64,000 nucleotides of DNA, from assembly GCF_026210795.1 (NCBI RefSeq), contig NC_089452.1:1488001-1552000 (forward strand), written 5' to 3'. Made by a program: the position numbers and the translations under genes. This DNA comes from Rhizophagus irregularis. Taxonomy: Eukaryota; Glomeromycota; Glomeromycetes; Glomerales; Glomeraceae. Below are positions 57,901 through 64,000 of the stretch, piece by piece (positions within the stretch are counted from its first letter, which is position 1; each line of letters opens with the position of its first letter). The notes below the pieces were generated by a model. The model was not told the DNA's origin, did no database searches, and saw only the letters and a list, made by a program, of their open reading frames with translations.

Positions 57901-59569
57901 CTAAATTTTATTATTTAAACGGTTAACATTAGCAAGAATATCATCTACACTAAACTCTAAATCACCATGATCAACCTCTTCCAGCTCAATATCTTCTCTA
58001 TTTACATTATTCAATTTAATTAAATTTCCAACTAATAAATTTGAATCATCTTCATTTAATTGATCATTATTTTCTTCTTCCTCTTTAGGTATTAAATTTT
58101 CAAAAGGGTCATTATCATCATTGTCATCATTTATTTCAAACATATCTGAATCAAGTGTAAGTGATTTGGCATAATCCTGCATTATTTGATTAAAAGCATC
58201 TTCAGATAGATTTTTGCCAGCATAATTAAGTTCTTGCTGTGCATTTGATATATAAAATGAATGCAATTGAGCCATATTAGATACTTTTTCTACTTTAAGT
58301 CTAATGAAAGAAAAAAATTTATAATTTAGATTATTAAAATTTAACAGTTAATTGAGCAAACAAATATTATAAATATACATACCTGCTTCATCTTTTTTGT
58401 GTAAACCAATTTAATATAGAAAAAACACGCTCACAGCTGGCACTATAGGGAACAATAGAAAGAATATATAAAGCTAATTCTTGCAAATAATGATTGGATT
58501 GTTTACATCCTAGCCACCATGATGAGGAAGTTTGAAGTTCATCAATGTAAGGAAAATTATAAGGAGATTTATAATTATCATAATCATTCATTTGAATTGC
58601 AAGTGCTAATGCTGAATTAGAACTTCCACCAAGTTTTTGCCATAAAGTTAATGCTTTTCTTTGAATTATTTAATATGTTTCAGGTATTAAACCCTTTCCA
58701 CGATACTTGGAATGTAAAAAATAAGCTAGTAAGTATAATTCAAAATCAAATTGTTTCCATCTATAATTATAAAATTGGATACATTTTTGACGAAATTCTT
58801 TCAATTCCTCTGATGTTTCAGTAGGTAAAGCTTTAATTGAAATGGCCATTTGAATAAGTGCAAAAAAAACATCTGCCATGGTTGTATTCTTGCATTCAAC
58901 GCTTTTTACAGCATTTTTTGCAGGTTCCAAAATGTTTGCAAGAGCTTCAACATTTGACCAAAAATTTCGATTACTTGATTTTTGACTCACCAAGCGTTAG
59001 ATTTTCAGAATCTTCAATAATTTTCTTAACTTTTTCATTAACTCTTGCCATTTCTTGATTTAATAATCTACCACCAAGCAATTCACGTGAAGATGGCATA
59101 TATCCCGGTCTCATTTCATGGAGAAATTCGATAAAAAATGGGTTTTCAATAATTGAAAATGATATACCACAACATGTAAATGCACGTACAAGAGCACAAG
59201 TAATAGAAGCTTCTTTTTGAGGGGTATATTAGTTGATTCAAACCAATCAGTTAACTCTCGTTGCTCTGTCTGAATTTTCCTTTTTTTATTATTTTCTGAT
59301 AAAAGAATTGCAGTAGTATCTTCACTTCCAAAATCTCGTGATGAAACTACACCTAAATAAAATGCATATACCAATTCTGGACTCTCTTTACAATTATTAG
59401 CTAAATGTTCTTCTAATTGTTGTAGGTGGCCACGAGTCCAAAATTTTTTACAATAATTACACTTAGCAGAAAAATGGCCAGCAGACTTAAGAGGTTTTTT
59501 CTCAAAATTCTTCCACACTTCACTTTGAGGACAACCACTAGGTTTTCTTTTTTTTTGTTGAGAGTTCAT
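57901..59569 (-). pseudogene. hAT transposase with BED finger, central deletion
   Basis: From 59569: a BED zinc finger (SEVWKNFEK...SAKCNYCKKFW...LEEHLANNC), a linker, and a frameshift near 59230. The frame then carries IENPFFIEFLHEMRPGYMPS and NEKVKKIIEDSENLTLG. After this the catalytic RNase H-like core expected in hAT transposases is missing. The text resumes in another frame at 58993 (NFWSNVEALANILEPAKNAV...MADVFFALIQMA). Next come WWLGCKQSNHYLQELALYIL and SIVPYSASCERVFSILNWF (dimerisation domain), a further break near 58390, and an acidic tail ending at 57901. It is inactive but the DNA-binding and dimerisation parts remain legible. Confidence 0.82.
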
Positions 59570-60408
59570 TTTTGATTTTTATACAATAACGCAAAAATAC
59601 AAAAAGAAAAAAATTATAACGTGACATTACCAATATATAGTTAAGAAATTAAGGGGAAAATTGTGTTATAATACTTAAATGAATAAAATAATCATGCATT
59701 CGTGCTAAAATGATTACTAATTATTATATAACAATTAATATTATATAACAATTAACAAAGCAAATAGACTCGGGAAAGTTTTTATTTTTTTTTTTAAATG
59801 TAACATTGTAACTGTTATATAATCTGTTAATCAGATGATCAGATCTACTGATCTAACATCTAAGATCTTCATTGTACATTTGTAATTTTGTGCTATATAT
59901 CAATTTTGTCATGACAAAATATTTCGGAATTTTGAAATTTAAAATGAAGTGATGAATATATTTCAGTTTCGTCATATGACAAAATATTTCGATTTCGCCC
60001 AGCATCACTAATAATGATAATTAATAATTGTATTAGTTGTTAATATAGAGTTACTAATATGGTTTCATATTAGAAAATGCTTAATGATTAATAAAATTAG
60101 TATTTAAAATAAAATTAATAAAACAAAATAATGAAGTTATAAAAACTATACTTTTCGTCAAAATGACAAAATACTAATTAAATTTATTTTGACAGACGTA
60201 ATTAATTCATAGTAATTTTATAATAAATAGTGAATTGGTCTGTTCACCAAAATATGACATAATTAATTAGCAGAGAAGTATAATAAAAACATCAAGGAAA
60301 ATTATCGCAGTTTGAAATTTAAATAAATTATAAATGATAAAATCTAAACCAAGCAAGGATATAAATATTTGTAAATATTAGGATTTCGTCTATTGGTATG
60401 TGGCAGAT

Positions 60409-60901
60409 CACAGGTTGAAAAGTGAAAAATCAGGCATCAATCAGTCACCAATCGGTCACCAATCAGGTACCTGATTGGTGACCTATTGGTGACTGATTGG
60501 CATTTTCGCCAAATATCGTCACCAATCAGGCAGTTTTCTAACTTTTGAGATTCAGTGATCAGAAAAAAATGAAATATAGCTCATTGGAATCGTCTTAACA
60601 AGACGAATCTAATGGTAGTAAAATTGCATCTCTAGGATTAATAGTTAATAAAAAATTAAATAAAATATAAATGATACATTTTTATTTTTATATTTTACTT
60701 AATTTCTCATCAAGTATTAATCCTAGAAATGAGATTTTACTACCATTAGATTCGTCATGTTGAGACTATTCCAATGAGCTATATTTCATCCTTTTCTGAT
60801 CACTGGATTAAAAGTTAGCAAACTGCCTGATTGGTGACGGTATTTGGCGAAAATGCCAATCAGGCACCAATTGGTGCCTGATTTTCACTTTTCAACCTGT
60901 G
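60409..60901. mobile_element. Foldback MITE, 493 bp, CACAGG ends
   Basis: The left half (CACAGGTTGAAAAGTG, then ATCAGGCA and CACCAATC blocks) and right half are near-complete inverted copies of about 230 bp each, meeting in an A/T centre near 60650-60690. A 3-bp GAT flanks both sides (60406-60408 and 60902-60904). No ORF. The end sequence resembles the MITE at 63055-63254. Confidence 0.85.
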
Positions 60902-60984
60902 GATGCTGGCAATGACAGTCAGTATATCAGTCACGGTCATGAGCGGTCATAACTGGTTAATGACTGTGACTGTTGCCATCCCTA

Positions 60985-61845
60985 ATTATAATATTCTTCA
61001 AAAACTTGATAAACAATATCATTTAAATCCAACTCTAACTTAGGGTTACTATCAGAAAATTACTTATTTTCAGCTTGGTTACCCATTCTATAAATATGAT
61101 GAAAAAGAAGAAGATTCAAATAAGATTATAAAAAATCAAATGGATTTATTTACAATAAATTCAAAATTGGAAAATAATCAATATACAAGTACAAAAGAGT
61201 TTAAAAATAATATTCATTTCATATTTCACAATTGTTATGTATATAATGATATGGAAAGTTAAATATATTGTCTGGGAGAAGAATTAGAATTAGTTTTTAA
61301 TAGAATATGGACTGAAAAAACAATTTTTTATGTTAAACAAAAGGAAAAATTAAAAAGAGCAAGAGATACCAATGATGCTAATTCATCTTCTTGTAAGTTA
61401 TATATTATTTTTCTTACTTTTTGCATTTGTATTAATATTATTAACATTTTATATATAATTTATTAGAACTTCTGAACTTGTAATAAATAAATTTGAATTT
61501 TAGAACAAAACAAAGATAAATAGTATATGGACAAGTTATAAATGATGCTTTTCTTATAGCTTCGGCATATGAAAACCTTGTTGCAGGTAATATTACACCT
61601 TTTATTGAAATTTTAAAAACATTTTTATCAACAAGATTAAAAATGGCATTATTTTCTGCAGATGAGCCTGTTTTTCAGGCAATTGTTGAAAGCCTTTTAC
61701 CATTAAAATATCATATTCCTGAACTTTCATTAATAATGGATGGTATAGTTTTAACCCTTTTGAATATCCTGATATTTTTGTTTTAAAGGAAGAGATGACA
61801 ATGTTAGTTTGGAATTAAAATACATTTCATTTAGTGTCCTGCATA
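60985..61845 (+). pseudogene. Bromodomain-nuclease family, broken copy D, right part
   Basis: It resumes as ILQKLDKQ, then a bromodomain (PFYKYDEKE, KNQMDLFTINSKLENNQY, FHNCYVYNDMES) interrupted by an in-frame TAA near 61262, where the intact gene has a Tyr-bearing segment. WTEKTIFYVKQKEKLKRARD and the GTAAGTT donor at about 61394 follow. Exon 4 text is present with frameshifts (SAYENLVAGNITPFIEIL; ALFSADEPVFQAIVESLL; IPELSLIMDG) and stops being recognisable after ELKYIS-like text near 61840. The nuclease half is truncated. Confidence 0.8.
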
Positions 61846-62172
61846 TACAACTCAAAATGACTTACATAGACTCACATAAGACATAACATAAATAATATAG
61901 TTAAAGTATTATAAAAAGTAGTATAGGACAAATTTTATCATATAAAATTTGATTTGAAACTCAATTCGACTTATGATTTCATTGGTTAATTTGAAATTTA
62001 CATTTTGTAATAATTTATAAATACTAATAGTGAACTCATTATAGTAAACCATTTTTTTACAAAACTGATAACTTTCATTCTAATATGATTGTATTTTAAA
62101 ATCAAGTATAATGTACTATGCATATAACAGAATTTGATCTACTTCACAATAAATCCATTGAATACTCTATAT
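61846..62172. other. Non-coding, left flank of the 333-bp MITE
   Basis: AT-rich. The last ~60 bp belong to the repeat also present inverted at 46700-46765. No gene. Confidence 0.45.
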
Positions 62173-62505
62173 TAGAGGTCTGCAAATGGGACCTGGAACC
62201 TAAAAAACCTAACCCAGCCTGGACCGGAATCTGGGTTTGGGCTGGCAAAATTTCTTCAAAATTAACAGCACATGATTTTTCGTTAAATTCAGATTTTCGT
62301 AATTCTGGCCAAAATTCAACTGGCCAAAATTAAGTTGGCCAATGTTTTTGTTTTATACAACAAAATGATATAATAATAGTCCAGGTCCGGTCTGGGTCAG
62401 GTTTTTAATATATTAAGCCCAGGCTGGGCCAGGCCAGGCACTTCAGATTAATTTACAAGTGCGGGCTAGGCTGGGTTTTAAAATAGTGGTCAATGCAGAC
62501 CTCTA
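62173..62505. mobile_element. hAT-type MITE, 333 bp
   Basis: It starts TAGAGGTCTGCAAATGG and ends TGCAGACCTCTA. A perfect 8-bp duplication, CTCTATAT, lies at 62165-62172 and 62506-62513. The empty site is preserved in the inverted paralogue at 46700-46712. The interior has several GGCTGGGCCAGG/CCCAGCCTGG motifs, unusually GC-rich for this genome, and no real coding capacity. Confidence 0.92.
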
Positions 62506-62513
62506 CTCTATAT

Positions 62514-63683
62514 TAATCTATTCATACTCTTTTTTAAATTACATTGTCAAACTTGTATAACCTACATGTAATTAATATTTATATAAAAGTTTTATAATGA
62601 AAAGTGCAAGATAATATTAAATGATGACTCTTTATAAGCAAGTTTGTAAGTAATATGCACAAGTTTAATAACAATTATTATTTAGTGATATCTGTTCTAT
62701 AAAACTTATTTCTGTTATATTTTATTTTTTAAAAAGGAAATTTTTCTAAAAATCATTATGTAAATAAAGTATTATAATATTACAGCATTTTGACTTCAAA
62801 AGTAGTAATAGGATTTCATTTGTTAATGACTTAATCATGTGGTTGTCAAATGAGTCAGTCTGACAAAAGTTATACTACATTACTATTGATTCAAATTATT
62901 CAATTTTTGTCAAGCTTGTTAAGTTATAAAAATTCTATATCAAATGGCAAAAGTTGAGTCATTTGCTAAATATAAACAAATTAAAATTGATCTCTTAAGC
63001 TATATATGTCTAATTTTTTAACTGTCATATTGATATAATGTTATTCAAAAATTACACAGGTCGAAATGCTAAAAATTGGCAAAAAAAATAGCGTGAAAAG
63101 CAGTGGCTATTTTTGGCTATTTTTGGCTATTCTTGGCTGTTTTTAGCTATTTGCGAATTAACCTATACTATTTGTAAATAGTTTATATAAATTTGCGAAT
63201 AGTTTATGCAATTCTAGCCATTTTTTTTGCCTGTTTTTGGTCATTTGACGTGTGTTATATCATACCATATTTAGCAAAATGATGCAATTTTGTTATAATA
63301 TGACAAGGAATAGATTCAATTATATATTTCATGTATAAATTTTTTTTCACTTTTATATCTCAATGCACCAGCATAAGTCATACTATTTACAGAAGATTTT
63401 TTTTATTTAAAACTACTTGATTTTTAGAAAATTGATTTTTAAGATTGATAAAATTAATCCTAATCTTAGGATTTAAGATTTTCCTTAATTATATATTTTT
63501 TATTGAAATTAATTAACATAGGTAAGCCTTATAAAATATTAATTTGATTAGTAATATTTTATAACTATCTAATAATTATCTTAATTATCTTTAAATTTTC
63601 TAGTTCTTATAACTTTAAAAAATAACTTAAATAAAAAACCAAAAAACAAAGACTTTATATTATAGATTCTCAAAAAAATCCCA
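62514..63683 (+). repeat. 5' region of bromodomain-nuclease copy B
   Basis: 62740-63680 matches 46950-47560 (for example CAGCATTTTGACTTCAAAAG and GACTTAATCATGTGGTTGTC), interrupted by the MITE at 63055-63254. 62514-62600 is the inverted match of 46620-46700. No ORF. Confidence 0.7.
63055..63254. mobile_element. MITE, 200 bp, CACAGG ends, TTA target duplication
   Basis: It begins CACAGGTCGAAATG and ends CATTTGACGTGTG. TTA flanks both sides (63052-63054 and 63255-63257). Copy A has the uninterrupted TTCAAAAATTATATCATGCC at ~47245, which gives the empty site. Inside there is a GGCTATTTTT tandem. The 3-bp duplication suggests PIF/Harbinger or a related superfamily. Confidence 0.85.
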
Positions 63684-64000
63684 GACAACTGGAATAAGCT
63701 TAAAAGCTGTTTTAGACAACAACCTTGATAATCTTTTGACTGGCCATTTTTTAAGTAAAGGAAAAGATTTCCTTAATATAAAATATAAGGTGTGTATTTT
63801 TTTATTTTGCAATGATAGGATAACCCTTAAGCCGACCATATGCTGGTCTGACTTAGGGAAATTACTGTTGACAAACCCTGGTAACCATCCCAGGACTCTC
63901 AGCAGGTGTCTTATCTTTGAAGTTGATAAAAGTCTGCTTATTCTGGAGAAGGAATTTGCTATGTACCTTCTTTTATTACTAAATAAAAATTTTTACACAC
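63684..64000 (+). pseudogene. Bromodomain-nuclease family, copy B, exon 2 and intron 2, runs off the window
   Basis: After CCCAG at 63683 comes exon 2 text in two overlapping frames (NNWNKLKS; then DNNLDNLLTGHFLSKGKDFL). It ends AAATATAAG before GTGTGT at 63790. Compare HIWTAHFLDEGKDIPDLKNK in the intact gene. Intron 2 (GCAATGATAGGATAACCC; GATAAAAGTCTGCTTATTCT) continues to the window end. Exon 2 appears to have a small duplication with a stop, so the copy is probably broken, but the rest is outside the window. Confidence 0.6.

Larger units (their letters stand above)
56133..60010. mobile_element. hAT transposon, 3.9 kb, defective
   Basis: The ends TAGTGATGCCGGGCGAAAT and ATTTCGCCCAGCATCACTA are inverted with one difference. 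The perfect duplication ATAATGAT flanks it (56125-56132 and 60011-60018). It carries two minus-strand hAT transposase relics, each with its own dimerisation domain (56457-57230 and 57901-59569). It is inserted in the outer 6.6-kb hAT-like element. Confidence 0.92.
54383..60984. mobile_element. hAT-like element, 6.6 kb, containing other transposons
   Basis: It starts TAGAGATGGCAATGG and ends TTGCCATCCCTA, giving TAGRGATGGCAA inverted ends. It is flanked by ATTATGAT (54375-54382) and ATTATAAT (60985-60992), an 8-bp duplication with one change. Both flanks join to bromodomain-nuclease text (LINFYYD | ILQKLDKQ). Subterminal regions hold GGTCAGTCA/TGACTGACC motifs at both ends (54770-54900; 60920-60965). 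Inside are a hAT at 56133-60010 and a foldback MITE at 60409-60901. The outer element's own sequence (54383-56132 and 60019-60984) has no transposase. Confidence 0.8.

Noticed and set aside
62118-62333. 71-aa plus-strand ORF
   Set aside because: It spans the left end of the 333-bp MITE and is read through repeat sequence.
1-64000. tRNA or rRNA genes
   Set aside because: I scanned for B-box-like GGTTCGAATCC and rRNA-like GC-rich blocks and saw none that fold convincingly; a tRNAscan run would settle it.

Overview
This is a eukaryotic, very AT-rich window with no bacterial features. The gene content points to an arbuscular mycorrhizal fungus (Glomeromycotina, Rhizophagus-like). That content is a TKL-type kinase with the wording typical of the expanded Glomeromycotina kinase family, several large F-box/leucine-rich proteins on one strand, a QDE-1/RdRP-type RNA-dependent RNA polymerase, small 80-250 nt introns, and dense nested transposons (Helitron, hAT, mariner-like, LTR). 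The species is inferred; I could not run a search.

Layout. 1-7.3 kb: gene-poor, with an F-box relic, degenerate tandem repeats, an array of about 12 units of ~100 bp that each carry intron-like splice signals, a 20-bp minisatellite, and the 3' end of a Helitron helicase. 7.3-20.4 kb: a broken hypothetical gene, then a three-level transposon nest. A minus-strand gag-protease gene is split by a hAT-type MITE (8-bp target duplication), and that MITE is split by a young LTR retrotransposon (LTRs 503 bp, 3 differences). The LTR element has lost most of its integrase and carries two extra genes in its 3' third: an antisense, intron-containing, bZIP-like gene and a sense 137-aa ORF. 20.4-22.4 kb: a decayed Helitron Rep N-terminus. 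22.5-42.3 kb: the main host-gene part, with three F-box genes (22.6, 35.2 and 37.6 kb, all minus), a two-exon RdRP (26.0-29.4 kb), a decayed coiled-coil gene, a ~170-bp satellite (33.5-35.1 kb) and a four-exon protein kinase (40.7-42.3 kb).

46-64 kb is an accessory region built around one multicopy gene. An intact four-exon gene (49,597-51,580, minus) encodes an acetyl-lysine-type bromodomain followed by a PD-(D/E)XK nuclease-like domain. At least four more copies on the plus strand are broken or leave the window, and all share a long conserved 5' region. Almost every broken copy holds a transposon whose ends and target duplications can be read by comparison with a sibling copy: a 6.6-kb hAT-like element containing another 3.9-kb hAT and a 493-bp foldback MITE, a 333-bp hAT MITE, a 200-bp CACAGG-ended MITE, a 205-bp mariner-type MITE and a 200-bp Helitron-like element.

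Working picture: the conserved host genes (RdRP, kinase, F-box) are intact and spliced. The rest is a turnover zone of mobile elements. RdRP is a silencing enzyme and could act on such elements, but nothing in the sequence ties it to these copies. The two most unusual objects are the bromodomain-nuclease gene family and the LTR retrotransposon with an antisense bZIP-like gene.
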